Shown here: one piece after another, positions 8,699 through 18,399 of the stretch
How the letters are laid out: each line of letters opens with the position of its first letter
Numbering within the stretch: position 1 is the first letter of the stretch
NCBI RefSeq assembly: GCF_963666145.1
Contig: NZ_OY762614.1
Coordinates: 3,524,501-3,588,500 of the forward strand
Source: an uncultured Desulfobacter sp.
GTDB taxonomy: Bacteria > Desulfobacterota > Desulfobacteria > Desulfobacterales > Desulfobacteraceae
Direction of reading: 5' to 3'
DNA length: 64,000 nt
Notes under the pieces: model-generated
Told to the model about the DNA's origin: nothing
Seen by the model: only the letters and a program-made list of their open reading frames with translations
The model's database searches: none
Made by a program: the position numbers and the translations under genes

Positions 8699-10009
8699 AT
8701 GTTGAAATTTATTGTCAAAAGTTTTCTCGTTTTATTTATTCTTACAATGGTCGTCTGTCCGGCTCTTTTGGTGTTTGGTGTGATTGATAAACAGCCTGTT
8801 GTGGGAAAACCGCCTGAGTTGTCATTTGATCAGGTCAAACGCATGGAGAAGCTGGTCCACCGTTACAAACCATATTCCATGTCGGTCAGGCAGTCCCGGC
8901 GGGTGAGAATTTCTGAACAGGATTTAAACCTGATGGTGACTTACGGTGCCGATCAGTTTGTTGAGCAGGTTGCGGTTTTCCCAAGAATCAGTTTGGCGGA
9001 TGCCACGATCAATATCACCGCCACAGTGAAAATACCCCGGACCCCTTTGGGGGGATATGTCAACACGGCATGTGTCCTGGTGCCGGAAAACGGTAAACTC
9101 CGGCTAAGTTCCATCCGTGCCGGTTTCATTACGCTGCCCGGCAAGCTGATCACAGCGGCTCTCTCTTGTTTGGGACAGGTTTTGCTTGCACCGGATGAGT
9201 ATAAATTGGTTTTGCAGATCCTGGATTCCGTTCATTCGGTTGCAATACATCGACAGCAGCTGCGATTTACCTATGACTGGAACCCCGATGCCCTGAACCT
9301 GCTGCATGAAAGCCAAAAATCCAAGCTCATAGCTCCGGAGCATCAATATCGCCTGATTGTCTACGCCAATGCATTGACCGAAATATGCGGCACATTTAAG
9401 GCGTATGGTGAGAAAAACGTCAGCATCGTCCAGGTGATCCGGCCGTTGTTCCACCTGGCGTTGGAGCAAAGCCGGCTGTCAAAAAAGCCGGTTGAAGAAA
9501 ACAGGGCACTGCTGCAGGCAGTTTCTCTGTTTTGCCTTGGCCGTGGGGTGGAGCATTTTGTTACCAAGGAACGCGCCTCGGACATCAAACCGCCTGAACG
9601 TATCTCTTTAACCGTCTGGGGCCGGGACGATCTGGTCAAACATTTTTTTGTCTCTGCCGGGATCGCCGTGTCCGGGGGAACTAAACTGAGCAATTTTGCA
9701 GGACTTGCCAAAGAGGTGGATGATTCAGGAGGGGGCAGCGGATTCAGCTTTGCTGATCTGGCCGCAGACCGGGCCGGGGTCCGGTTTGCGGAACTTGCCA
9801 CCGCCTCTGATCAACAGGCCTCTGCAATACAACAGAAAATGGCGGCCGTCAAAACCGAAGATCAGTTTATGCCCCGGATTGATAATCTGCCCGAAGGGAT
9901 CATGGCGCTTCAGTTTAAAAAGCGGTATTCTGATTTTGACTCAAAGGCCTATACCTTGGTTGAAGATGAGATTCGTCAGCGCATCAATGCCTGTCCGGTC
10001 TATCAATAG
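8699..10009 (+). CDS. membrane-anchored protein of unknown function inside the cobalamin cluster
   Basis: 436 aa. It begins MLKFIVKSFLVLFILTMV, a single hydrophobic N-terminal helix (signal anchor or uncleaved signal), followed by about 400 mainly extracytoplasmic residues. Charged helical and beta regions, a GGGSG linker near 350 and no recognisable catalytic motif follow. It lies 46 bases after cbiG and 56 before cbiH on the same strand, so it is transcribed with corrin-ring genes, yet it resembles no cobalamin enzyme I know. A role near the membrane (cobalt handling or precursor trafficking) would only be a guess. Confidence 0.6.
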   Translation: MLKFIVKSFLVLFILTMVVCPALLVFGVIDKQPVVGKPPELSFDQVKRMEKLVHRYKPYSMSVRQSRRVRISEQDLNLMVTYGADQFVEQVAVFPRISLADATINITATVKIPRTPLGGYVNTACVLVPENGKLRLSSIRAGFITLPGKLITAALSCLGQVLLAPDEYKLVLQILDSVHSVAIHRQQLRFTYDWNPDALNLLHESQKSKLIAPEHQYRLIVYANALTEICGTFKAYGEKNVSIVQVIRPLFHLALEQSRLSKKPVEENRALLQAVSLFCLGRGVEHFVTKERASDIKPPERISLTVWGRDDLVKHFFVSAGIAVSGGTKLSNFAGLAKEVDDSGGGSGFSFADLAADRAGVRFAELATASDQQASAIQQKMAAVKTEDQFMPRIDNLPEGIMALQFKKRYSDFDSKAYTLVEDEIRQRINACPVYQ

Positions 10010-10065
10010 GACGTGGGAAAAAGGACGTCAGGAAAATAAAAAAACATATTGGGAGTAAAGAATAT

Positions 10066-10842
10066 ATGCAGCAAAGCAACACCCTGTACATCGTGGGCAC
10101 AGGGCCTGGAAAGGCCGACCACATGTCCGGCAGGGCGCGTCAGGTGCTGGCCGCCTGCGATATTGTGGTGGGGTACAAGACCTATCTTGAACTGATTGCG
10201 GATGTGATCAAGGGCAAAAAAACATTGACCACAGGCATGACCAAGGAGGTGGACCGGGTCCAGGCCGCCATTGATGCTGCCCTTGACGGCCAGGTCTGTG
10301 CCTTGGTTTCAGGCGGTGATGCAGGCATCTATGCCATGGCCGGATTGGTTCTGGAAATGCTGGCCGTTAAAAAAATTGCCTGCAATACCGGTGAGTCGGA
10401 CAGCCTGTGTGTGGAGGTGGTGCCTGGCATCCCGGCCCTTGCCGCTGGTGCAGCGCTGTTGGGTGCGCCGTTGACCCATGATTTTGCTACGGTCAGTTTG
10501 AGCGATCTGCTTACTCCCTGGCAGACGATTGAACGGCGTCTGGACGCCGCAGCGTCTGCCGATTTTGTGATCAATATTTACAACCCCAAAAGCAAACAGC
10601 GCGACTGGCAGCTCAACCGGGCCAAGGAGATTATTCTAAAACACCGGGCAGGGACCACCCCGGTGGGTATTGTCACCGGTGCCATGCGGGATAACCAGAA
10701 GGTTGCGTTGTGCGCCCTTAAAGATTTGGATAAGGCCGAAGTGGGCATGCAGAGCATCGTGATTGTGGGAAACAGCACCACCTTTATTTACAATGATCTG
10801 ATGATCACCCCCCGGGGATACAGCAAAAAGTACGACATATGA
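10066..10842 (+). CDS. cbiH: cobalt-precorrin-3B C17-methyltransferase
   Basis: 258 aa. Signatures: YIVGTGPGKADHMSGRAR, VVGYKTYLELI, LVSGGDAGIYAMAGLVLE and VEVVPGIPALAAGAALLGAPL, then LSDLLTPW and FVINIYNPKS. It transfers the C17 methyl group from SAM with ring contraction. GGGAG precedes the start by 11 bases. The stop overlaps the cbiP start as ATGA, so the two are translationally coupled. Confidence 0.93.
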   Translation: MQQSNTLYIVGTGPGKADHMSGRARQVLAACDIVVGYKTYLELIADVIKGKKTLTTGMTKEVDRVQAAIDAALDGQVCALVSGGDAGIYAMAGLVLEMLAVKKIACNTGESDSLCVEVVPGIPALAAGAALLGAPLTHDFATVSLSDLLTPWQTIERRLDAAASADFVINIYNPKSKQRDWQLNRAKEIILKHRAGTTPVGIVTGAMRDNQKVALCALKDLDKAEVGMQSIVIVGNSTTFIYNDLMITPRGYSKKYDI

Positions 10843-12371
10843 GCGTTCAAGGAAATCAGGCAAAATGTATCGCCGTTTTGGGCACCGGGTCGGATGTGGG
10901 CAAAAGTGTGGTGGCCACAGCCCTTTGCCGAATTTTTTCTGATCGCGGGCATAGGGTGTCCCCCTACAAAGCCCAGAATATGTCCAATAACTCCGGGGTG
11001 ACCCCGGAAGGCCTTGAAATGGGCCGGGCCCAGATTGTTCAGGCCGAAGCGGCCCGTATCGCCCCCCATGTGGACATGAACCCGGTGCTGCTCAAGCCCG
11101 TGACCCAGGTCGGCTCCCAGGTGGTGCTGTTGGGAAGGGTGCATAAAGATCTGTCTGCCGCACAATACCATCGGGAAAAGGAAAAATTTTGGCATACGGC
11201 CTGCGGTGCTCTGGACCGCCTGTGTGCCGCCAATGATGTGGTGGTGATGGAAGGTGCGGGCTCCTGCGCTGAAGTCAATCTCATGGCCCGGGATATCGTG
11301 AATCTGAAAATGGCTGCCTATGCCGAGGCACCGGTGATTCTCACCGCAGACATCGACCGGGGCGGGGTGTTTGCCCAGATTGTGGGGACCCTGGCGTGTC
11401 TGAGCAAGGCCGAGCAGGATCTCATTGCAGGTTTTGTGATTAATCGGTTCCGGGGCGATATCTCGCTATTTAAAGAAGGGGTGGAATGGATTGAAAAAAA
11501 GACCGGTAAACCTGTGTTCGGGGTGCTGCCCTGGGTGAACCACCACATCCCTAATGAAGACTCCGTGGTGATTGAACACGCCATGGCAAAAACGGATCCA
11601 GCCAAAACGCCTACAATACTGGTGGTCCGTACCCCCCATATTTCCAATTTTACCGATTTTGACACCCTGTCCCAGGTGGATGGATTGGCGGTGGATTTTG
11701 TTGAGAATCCGAGAGAGTTGTCTGCCTATAAAGCCGTCATCCTGCCTGGCTCCAAAAGTACCCGCAGCGATTTGAACTGGCTTGCCAAAACCGGGTGGGC
11801 CGATAGGATTCACGATTACGTTAAAGACGGAGGACATGTTCTGGGCATTTGCGGCGGCTACCAGATGCTGGGCACCAAAGTTCATGATCCCCACGGACTT
11901 GAAGGATCTCCGGGCGCAACTGACGGGCTGGGGCTACTCCCCCTTGAAACCGTTCTTAAAGCACTCAAAACCACAACCGTGTCCCGGTTTGAGTGGGACG
12001 GTACCCCAGGACTTGGATATGAGATCCACATGGGCCGGACAGCCCTTGCCGACCAGATCGCCTCGGGCAAACTACCAAACAACGGCCTGCTTAATGTACA
12101 AGAGAGAAACCGCCAGACGTGTAACGATTTTGACGGGGCTGTGGCCGACTCGGGCCGGGTCATGGGCACCTATATGCACGGCTTTTTTGACACCGCCCCC
12201 ATTCTGAAAAAATGGCTTTCCCTGTTGGGTTTAAGCCAATTGGAACCGCCGGTATTTTGCGGCCTGCAGGGCCGGGACAGGCAATATGCCATGCTGGCCC
12301 GGCATTTTGAACGGCACGTGGATGTGGCTGCGATTATAGACGCCATGAATCGGGTGAAAGACGCTCTGTAG
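10839..12371 (+). CDS. cbiP: cobyric acid synthase
   Basis: 510 aa, full length. The N-terminal P-loop domain shows AVLGTGSDVGKSVVATALCR and SPYKAQNMSNNS. The C-terminal class I glutamine amidotransferase-like domain has VLGICGGYQMLG (Cys nucleophile) and MGTYMHGFFD (His). It amidates the b, d, e and g side chains of adenosylcobyrinate diamide with glutamine and ATP. It is the last gene of the cluster; the DUF554 gene converges on it only two bases away, with no terminator between. Confidence 0.95.
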   Translation: MSVQGNQAKCIAVLGTGSDVGKSVVATALCRIFSDRGHRVSPYKAQNMSNNSGVTPEGLEMGRAQIVQAEAARIAPHVDMNPVLLKPVTQVGSQVVLLGRVHKDLSAAQYHREKEKFWHTACGALDRLCAANDVVVMEGAGSCAEVNLMARDIVNLKMAAYAEAPVILTADIDRGGVFAQIVGTLACLSKAEQDLIAGFVINRFRGDISLFKEGVEWIEKKTGKPVFGVLPWVNHHIPNEDSVVIEHAMAKTDPAKTPTILVVRTPHISNFTDFDTLSQVDGLAVDFVENPRELSAYKAVILPGSKSTRSDLNWLAKTGWADRIHDYVKDGGHVLGICGGYQMLGTKVHDPHGLEGSPGATDGLGLLPLETVLKALKTTTVSRFEWDGTPGLGYEIHMGRTALADQIASGKLPNNGLLNVQERNRQTCNDFDGAVADSGRVMGTYMHGFFDTAPILKKWLSLLGLSQLEPPVFCGLQGRDRQYAMLARHFERHVDVAAIIDAMNRVKDAL

Positions 12372-12373
12372 TT

Positions 12374-13093
12374 TTAATGGACAAAATACTGCACCCATAG
12401 GGCTGAAATGGGCATGGCAATTAAAAGGGACGGAAGCATGTTGGCAATGGGAAACGAGACAATTCCGCAGATCTGAAACCCGGTGGCAAACATGATCAGG
12501 CCGCCGACGGCGGAAAAATCAGCAATCATGGCCGGAGTGGTCAATGGGAAAATCGTTGCGGCACCCAAAAATAACCCGGTCTGGATGATAAACTGAGGGA
12601 TGGCAAGGGTGGCCACCGGGAAACCCAAAGCAATGGCGAAAATTCCTGCGGTAAACAGATCAAGAAACGCTTTGACAATCAGCAGGGACGGATCACCTGT
12701 CATGCCTTCCTGCATGGCCCCGAAAACACCGGTACCACTGGCACAGAACAGCACCAGGATGGCGATGAATTTTTCCATGTACTCTTCCTGGCTCAAGCCA
12801 TTTTTCGGCGGGGTCACCATACTGTCGATCATTTGACGGACAACGCCGGCGACTTTCTCAATGCCCGCCTCCAGATGAAGCAGTTCTCCTAAAATCGACC
12901 CCAGCAGCAGGGCAAGTACGGCAACGGGTAAAAATTTTACTTTTACCACCATGGCAATACCAAGCCCCATGGATGCACACCCAAAAATCATGGGCATCCG
13001 ATGGCGCAGATCTTTGGATACCCGTTCACCTAACACCGCCCCGCTGAGACCGCCGACAATCACCGCCGCACCATTAACAATAGGACCAATCAT
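12374..13093 (-). CDS. DUF554 family membrane protein
   Basis: 239 aa, nearly all hydrophobic helices. The start MIGPIVNGAAVIVGGLSGAVLG and the FCASGTGVFGAMQEGMTGD segment are hallmarks of the DUF554 (YdfK-like) family, about 230 aa and seven helices. Function is not established. The start at 13093 follows AGAGGAG. It converges on cbiP and is followed upstream by an EcsC gene in the same direction. Confidence 0.85.
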   Translation of the reverse strand: MIGPIVNGAAVIVGGLSGAVLGERVSKDLRHRMPMIFGCASMGLGIAMVVKVKFLPVAVLALLLGSILGELLHLEAGIEKVAGVVRQMIDSMVTPPKNGLSQEEYMEKFIAILVLFCASGTGVFGAMQEGMTGDPSLLIVKAFLDLFTAGIFAIALGFPVATLAIPQFIIQTGLFLGAATIFPLTTPAMIADFSAVGGLIMFATGFQICGIVSFPIANMLPSLLIAMPISALWVQYFVH

Positions 13094-13162
13094 CTGATAA
13101 AACTCCTCTTATTTATTGTTTAAAAGATATATTAGCCCTTGATCTTTATCAGTCGTGCGATC

Positions 13163-14008
13163 CTAAAGCAAGTTGTTACCGGAATACTTATCCGCAAGCC
13201 ATCGTTCCTGATACGCCCTGCGGGCAGACCATCCGACATCCTTTAAATACCACCCGTTCACCGACCCGCCCACGACAGCCCCAACGGCTGGGATGAGCTG
13301 AAGAATTTTTCGTTTTGTCAGATTCAGTCCGATTGCCTTTGAGAGGTGGTCGATGGCAATGTCCGTATCTTTTTTGGTGATTGGTTTGTCTGGTGTGGAT
13401 TTGACCGTATCATCCGGTGGTAAAGCCGGGGTTGTTTCGGTGTTGGCCCTAACGGCATGGAGGGTGTTAAGGGCAATCATTTTGTCCCCGAGAGAATTGG
13501 CACTGGGAATGGCCAGAACCGCGAGAATAAAGAGTCTGTCCTCATCGGTCTTTGGTTCATATCCATAGCACAGGCCGATTTTATAAATGGTTCGCAACGC
13601 CAGCGTTACCGTTGCCGGGATATCCGCCGCCAGGGTAACCGCACCGCCAAAACCTGTGGCGATGCCGCCGGTGGTTGCAAGGCCGATGGCCCAGTGGTGT
13701 ACATTAGCTGCAAGCTTGTCCAGAAACTTCAGTTCTTTGTTTAGGAGTTCCTGGATTTGAGAAATATTGCCCGCTTTTTTTATATCACCGCGGTCGCTTA
13801 GTTTATCTGCGGTTTTTATCGCTGCATAGATGGCGCCCCGGATCGCTTTTTCCGGAATGAGTTTCTGGGTCAGCCAGGATACCGGTGTAAACACCGTCCC
13901 TAAAGATTTGCTGATGACACTGGGCTCTTCGGTTCTCCATGCCTGGATGGCGGAAATCTGTTCTGCTTCATACTCAGTTGGTTCGTGTGCCGTTTTTTTC
14001 GATTGCAT
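13163..14008 (-). CDS. EcsC family protein
   Basis: 281 aa. The central region (about 90-180) shows the EcsC pattern: GLATTGGIATGFGGAVTLAADIPATVTLALRTIYKIGLCYGY split by short charged turns, and a C-terminal GAVVGGSVNGWYLKDVG segment before the final helix. EcsC proteins are of unknown biochemical role and often membrane-associated. It is same-strand with DUF554, the P-type ATPase and the stress protein, a plausible stress/membrane set. Confidence 0.8.
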   Translation of the reverse strand: MQSKKTAHEPTEYEAEQISAIQAWRTEEPSVISKSLGTVFTPVSWLTQKLIPEKAIRGAIYAAIKTADKLSDRGDIKKAGNISQIQELLNKELKFLDKLAANVHHWAIGLATTGGIATGFGGAVTLAADIPATVTLALRTIYKIGLCYGYEPKTDEDRLFILAVLAIPSANSLGDKMIALNTLHAVRANTETTPALPPDDTVKSTPDKPITKKDTDIAIDHLSKAIGLNLTKRKILQLIPAVGAVVGGSVNGWYLKDVGWSARRAYQERWLADKYSGNNLL

Positions 14009-14110
14009 GATTTCCAGGTTTTAATGATGGGTAAAAGCAAATTGACCTGAACTGCGGGCCGTTTCAGATTTTGTATCAGTGGATTTGGGGCTTGTAAAGA
14101 TTTATGTTTT

Positions 14111-14155
14111 AGGGCGGTTTGGTCGGGAAATCCGAGTAAAGATCCAAGCCGCCCT
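14111..14155. terminator. 12-bp hairpin after the P-type ATPase gene
   Basis: AGGGCGGTTTGG pairs with CCAAGCCGCCCT (one G-U) around a 21-nt loop, 33 bases beyond the ATPase stop. No U run follows on either strand; it may be a factor-dependent end or a 3' stabilising structure. Confidence 0.45.
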
Positions 14156-14187
14156 ATGTCAGATATATGAAATAACCCTTATATCAA

Positions 14188-16644
14188 CTATGTCCGTGCG
14201 GGATGTTTTTCGGGCAGGCCGGTCGAATCAAAAATACGATAGGCGGCCAGCTTAACGGCATCATCAATTAAGAACCAGACCAGGGCATATCCCCATACCG
14301 CCAGTGCCCAGTTCCATCCCAGCGGTGCCATGAAAACGCCGTATACTGCAATCAGCGTGGCCAGGATCTGGGTGCCCACCACCGCAAAAAACAGAATTTT
14401 TGCCGGTCGGATACTCCAGAAAGGCCCCCGTGTCCGGGTGATAAATATGGTCAGGTGACCGGCCACGGAAAGTTTCAGGTACATCAGGGACTGGATAAAC
14501 TCCCGGTTTAAATGAAAGATGCGCTCTCCGATGTAAAACAGACCGAAAGATCCGATAACACCGGTGACTCCCAGAACCGTGGCAACGCCAAGGACCCGGG
14601 GCATGTTCCATGCTTCGGGTTTGTCGGCATAACGGACATTGTCATAGGCAATGGAAAGGATGGCGCCGTCGTTAAGCAATGCCAGAAGGACAATCATCAC
14701 CGCTGTGACCGGATAAAAGTTGAAAACCAGGATCGACAGGGTCATGAGCAGCAGGACCCGGATGGTTTCCGCCATGCGGTAGATGGTATAGCTGGTCATG
14801 CGCTGGAATATCTTCCGGCTCTCCTTGATGGCGTCGATGATCACCGATAGCCCCGGGGCCAGAAGGACCATGTCTGCCGCCGCACGGGCCGCATCGGTGG
14901 CCCCTGAGACGGCAATGCCGCAGTCGGCCTTTTTCAGGGCCGGGGCATCGTTGACACCGTCGCCGGTCATACCCACAATGTGGCCGTGTTTCTGGAGGAT
15001 CTCCACAATATGAAATTTGTGTTCAGGAAAGACCTGGGCAAAACCGTCCGCCGTTTCAATGGACTGGTCCATTTGTCCGGATTCGTGGTACCGGGTATCG
15101 CTAAATCCTTCCGCATCAAGGATATGGGTCCCCATACCAAGCTCCTTTGCGGTTTCCCGGCCAATGGCCAGCTGGTCGCCGGTGATCATTTTGACGTCCA
15201 CGCCCATCTTTTTTGCCGTGGCAATGGTCTCTTTGGAATCGTCTCTGGGGGGATCAAAAAGGGGCAGGACACCTAGGAACTGCCACTGATCCCCATCGTC
15301 CGTCCTGGCGATGCCAAGGGAGCGGAACCCCCGGCCGGCAAAGTCATTAATCGCTTTTTCCACGGCTGTTTTAACCGTATTTTTATTTTCACACAGATCC
15401 AGCACCACCTGGGGGGCGCCTTTTGTCACCTTAAAGGGTGTATTGCCTGAAATCTGCACACGGGCCTGGGTTCGCTTGCTTACCGGGTCAAAGGGGATGA
15501 ATTCATCTACTTCTTTATCTTTGAACACCGTCTCACTATCAACACCGTTTAATACGGCAAGGTCAATGGTGTCCTGGTTTTCCGCCTTGGAGCAGAGCGC
15601 TGCGCTCTCAATCACCTGGTCGGGGTCTACACCGTCCACTGCAAAGGGATCTCCCAGGGTAAGTTCATTTTTCGTCAGTGTGCCTGTTTTATCCGAGCAG
15701 AGCATATCCATGCCGGAGAGTTCCTCAATGGCCACCAGGCGGCTGACAATGGTCTCTTTGGCCGATAGCAGTCTTGCCCCGACCGCCATGGTCACAGAGA
15801 GCACTGTCGGCAGGGCCACCGGAATGGCAGCCACGGTCAGGACCAGTGCAAACTGGAGGGCCTCGGTCATGGGGTCGCCCCGGAACAGGGCTACTGCCAG
15901 AATCACGGCCACCAGCACGATGGCAAGAATGATGAGATAATTACCGATTTTGAGTACCGCGCCCTGGAAATGGCTCACGGTTTTGGCATCCTGGACCAGT
16001 TGGGCGGTTTTGCCGAAGTAACTCTTTGTTCCGGTTGCGTAGACAATGGCCTGGGCCTCTCCTTTGCGCATGATCGATCCTGAAAAAACCGCCTGCCCCT
16101 TATGCCGCTTCACCGGAAGAGACTCCCCTGTCAGGGCCGACTGGTCAACCTCCACAGAAGTGTCGTCCATCAGGCGGGCATCCGCAGGCACCACATCCCC
16201 GAGCCGGATTCGGATAATATCTCCGGGCACCAGGTTTCGAGAGGGTTGGGAACTCCATTTCCCGGCGCGCTTTACCCGGGCCTTAAGCGCCAGTTTTGCC
16301 TTAAGCGCAGCAATGGCGTTACCGGCCTGGAACTCCTCCCAGAACCCGATCACGGCATTGGCCAGCAGCAGGACAACAATGATGAAAAAATCAGGCCAGT
16401 GCTTGATCAGGCCTGAAAGCAGGGCCGCCGCTTCGATCATCCAGGGAATGGGTCCCCAGAAATAGCTCAGAAACTTAAGGATCGGCTGCTCTTTTTTTTC
16501 TGCCAGTTCATTATAGCCATAATGTTCCAGGCGGTCTTGGGCCTCTTCAAGGCTTAGCCCGTCCGGCGATGTGTTCAGCTGTTTTTGCAGATCTTCGATG
16601 GACACCGTTTTCTCATCATGTGACTTTTCTTTTTTTTCTTGCAT
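14188..16644 (-). CDS. plasma-membrane proton-type P-type ATPase (type IIIA)
   Basis: 818 aa. P-ATPase landmarks: actuator loop TGES (ALTGESLPVKRH), phosphorylation site CSDKTGTLTKNELT, nucleotide-domain KGAPQ, and hinge MTGDGVNDAPALKKADCG. The length and short N-terminus match bacterial and archaeal homologues of fungal/plant H+-ATPases. It should export protons (or another cation) at ATP cost, buffering cytoplasmic pH or membrane potential. The start at 16644 has AAGGAGTG upstream; the in-frame ATG at 16662 lacks one. The universal stress gene lies 78 bases upstream on the same strand. Confidence 0.9.
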   Translation of the reverse strand: MQEKKEKSHDEKTVSIEDLQKQLNTSPDGLSLEEAQDRLEHYGYNELAEKKEQPILKFLSYFWGPIPWMIEAAALLSGLIKHWPDFFIIVVLLLANAVIGFWEEFQAGNAIAALKAKLALKARVKRAGKWSSQPSRNLVPGDIIRIRLGDVVPADARLMDDTSVEVDQSALTGESLPVKRHKGQAVFSGSIMRKGEAQAIVYATGTKSYFGKTAQLVQDAKTVSHFQGAVLKIGNYLIILAIVLVAVILAVALFRGDPMTEALQFALVLTVAAIPVALPTVLSVTMAVGARLLSAKETIVSRLVAIEELSGMDMLCSDKTGTLTKNELTLGDPFAVDGVDPDQVIESAALCSKAENQDTIDLAVLNGVDSETVFKDKEVDEFIPFDPVSKRTQARVQISGNTPFKVTKGAPQVVLDLCENKNTVKTAVEKAINDFAGRGFRSLGIARTDDGDQWQFLGVLPLFDPPRDDSKETIATAKKMGVDVKMITGDQLAIGRETAKELGMGTHILDAEGFSDTRYHESGQMDQSIETADGFAQVFPEHKFHIVEILQKHGHIVGMTGDGVNDAPALKKADCGIAVSGATDAARAAADMVLLAPGLSVIIDAIKESRKIFQRMTSYTIYRMAETIRVLLLMTLSILVFNFYPVTAVMIVLLALLNDGAILSIAYDNVRYADKPEAWNMPRVLGVATVLGVTGVIGSFGLFYIGERIFHLNREFIQSLMYLKLSVAGHLTIFITRTRGPFWSIRPAKILFFAVVGTQILATLIAVYGVFMAPLGWNWALAVWGYALVWFLIDDAVKLAAYRIFDSTGLPEKHPART

Positions 16645-16722
16645 GGAAACACTCCTTTGCAACTGTGGTACGATGATCTACCGCTGTGGTGTCTCCAGAG
16701 GCAGGACAGCGGTAGTAAGTCC

Positions 16723-17193
16723 TTAATAATGCTTATACTCAAGTTCTCTTTTAACCAGAAACATGGAACAGGGCATTTTACGAATCAGTTCCCGAATGTC
16801 GTGACCCCTCAGCAAATGTTCAAGATGCCCCTGCTCATGGGCCGTCATAACCGTCAGGCCAATCTCTTTTTCAGAAATGAATTTTGTGATTTCCTCCACA
16901 GGGTCCCCCTGGATAACGCTCTCCTGGATGGACAGCCCTTCGGCTTCTTCGGTTTTGATATACTCCTGAAGCTCCTTGCGGGCATTCTCAAGCATTTTGC
17001 TGAATTCATCCTCTATAATTTGGGCCGAGGCCAAGGGCAGACTCCAGCCTTCCAGCCCAAAGGGATTGTGTACGATATGGGTGATAAAAAGTTCCGCCCC
17101 GTAATTGCGGGCGAAAGAAATGCCCCACTGAACCGCATCAAGGGAGTGTTTCGTACACAAAGATACTACGAGAATACGTTCCGGATGTTTCAT
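16723..17193 (-). CDS. universal stress protein (UspA family)
   Basis: 156 aa. It opens MKHPERILVVSLCTKHSLDAVQWGISFARNYG split in the usual UspA way, with IQGDPVEEITKFISEKEIGLTVMTAHEQGH and a terminal MPCSMFLVKREL. The ATP-binding GxxGxxxxxxxxG(S/T) motif of some Usps is only partly present (HEQGHLEHLLRGHD), so nucleotide binding is uncertain. AAAGGAG precedes the start. It probably leads the ATPase operon. Confidence 0.85.
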   Translation of the reverse strand: MKHPERILVVSLCTKHSLDAVQWGISFARNYGAELFITHIVHNPFGLEGWSLPLASAQIIEDEFSKMLENARKELQEYIKTEEAEGLSIQESVIQGDPVEEITKFISEKEIGLTVMTAHEQGHLEHLLRGHDIRELIRKMPCSMFLVKRELEYKHY

Positions 17194-17592
17194 GTTTACT
17201 CTCCTTTCTCATAAGGGTTTAGTATCATTTTGGGTTTTCCGTGTTCTTTTTTAAATACGGGTTTGTATGTAAATCGTTCCAGGTTGTTATGTAGATTGAG
17301 TGCGGTGAGATATCAGTTTCGCACCTTTATCCATTGTCATAGGCCCTTGTTGCTCGCACTAATGGCGGATTTAGGCCGTCAGCCCTTGCTGTAAATCAAA
17401 GGGGTTCGTTAAATGCTTTGTTTTTTTGAAAAAGCACTCTACCATTTTAAAAATTTCCAAATTATGTAAATATCTATGAAACAGGCTTTAAAAGATTTCA
17501 GATTCGTATTTGCGTTATGAGATTCTAATTCACGTTATCATCTTTCCTATCAGCCAACCCTTCTGGCATCAACAGATACCCAAGGCAGGATT
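17194..17592. other. divergent intergenic region with possible upstream remnant of the GGDEF gene
   Basis: About 400 AT-rich bases between the Usp gene and the diguanylate cyclase. The cyclase reading frame is open back to 17521 and, beyond an in-frame TGA (17518-17520), back to an ATG at 17476 (MKQALKDFRFVFAL then stop). No ribosome site precedes that ATG. No promoter was placed with confidence. Confidence 0.35.
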
Positions 17593-18381
17593 GTGGATAT
17601 CAGCAACGCACTGTGTAGATATCTGGGCGTGACTAAAAAAGAGATGGCCGGAAAACCGTCCCGTTTTTTTCTCGATGAAAATCAAAAAGGGCTGGAAGAT
17701 AAAATTGCCAGGGTTATTGAAACCGGCAGCAAATGGCAGGGGAATATAAAAAAGCGTTTCAGCGAAACAGACACGCGCTGGATAAACCAGACGATTCATC
17801 CCGTTTATGATGACCATTATAAGCTGTCATCCTATTCACATATTATCAGCGATGTTACGGATAAAAAGGCCCTTGAAGAATTGTCCGTTACCGATACGCT
17901 GACCAGACTTCTTAATCGAAGATCCTTTGACGATGTGATTGAAAAAGAGATTCGCCTGGCACGCAGAAGAGATGCGTTTTTGACCTTGGCCATGATGGAT
18001 ATCGATTTTTTTAAACGGTACAATGACCATTACGGACACCCTGCCGGAGATGATGTGTTAATTCAGGTGGCAGGGGCGCTCAAAGGCATCACAAGGCGTC
18101 CGGATGATTATCTTTTTCGTGTGGGCGGAGAAGAATTTGCGATTGTTTTCCCAGGCACAGACAGTGCCGGTTCCCGTCAATTTCTTGAAAAGATCAGAAC
18201 GCGGATTGAATCGCTGGAGATAACCCATAAGTATAGCGATGTCAGTGCATACATTACTGTATCCATCGGGGGCAGGACCTATAAAGGATCTGAAATACCA
18301 GATAAAAATCAGTTTTACAGCCAGGCCGATCATTGCCTGTATGAAGCAAAGAAGCAGAGGAATAAAGTGATCAGCCTATAA
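17593..18381 (+). CDS. PAS-GGDEF diguanylate cyclase, possibly N-terminally truncated
   Basis: 262 aa from GTG at 17593, which has AAGG seven bases upstream. Residues 1-90 are most of a PAS domain (DISNALCRYLGVTKKEMAG, then SYSHIISDVTDKK). Residues ~100-262 are a GGDEF domain with SVTDTLTRLLNRRSF, MMDIDFFKRYND and an active GGEEF site; there is no RxxD inhibitory site just upstream. It should make cyclic di-GMP from GTP. The first PAS strand (LLASTDTQGRIV) lies upstream of the GTG in the same frame, so the true N-terminus may be lost or start at a non-standard codon. Confidence 0.75.
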   Translation: MDISNALCRYLGVTKKEMAGKPSRFFLDENQKGLEDKIARVIETGSKWQGNIKKRFSETDTRWINQTIHPVYDDHYKLSSYSHIISDVTDKKALEELSVTDTLTRLLNRRSFDDVIEKEIRLARRRDAFLTLAMMDIDFFKRYNDHYGHPAGDDVLIQVAGALKGITRRPDDYLFRVGGEEFAIVFPGTDSAGSRQFLEKIRTRIESLEITHKYSDVSAYITVSIGGRTYKGSEIPDKNQFYSQADHCLYEAKKQRNKVISL

Positions 18382-18399
18382 CTGTAAATATGGTCATGG

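Noticed and set aside
17518..17520. Selenocysteine codon in the GGDEF gene
   Set aside because: No SECIS-like hairpin was evident just downstream and the upstream ATG lacks a ribosome site; a truncation is simpler.
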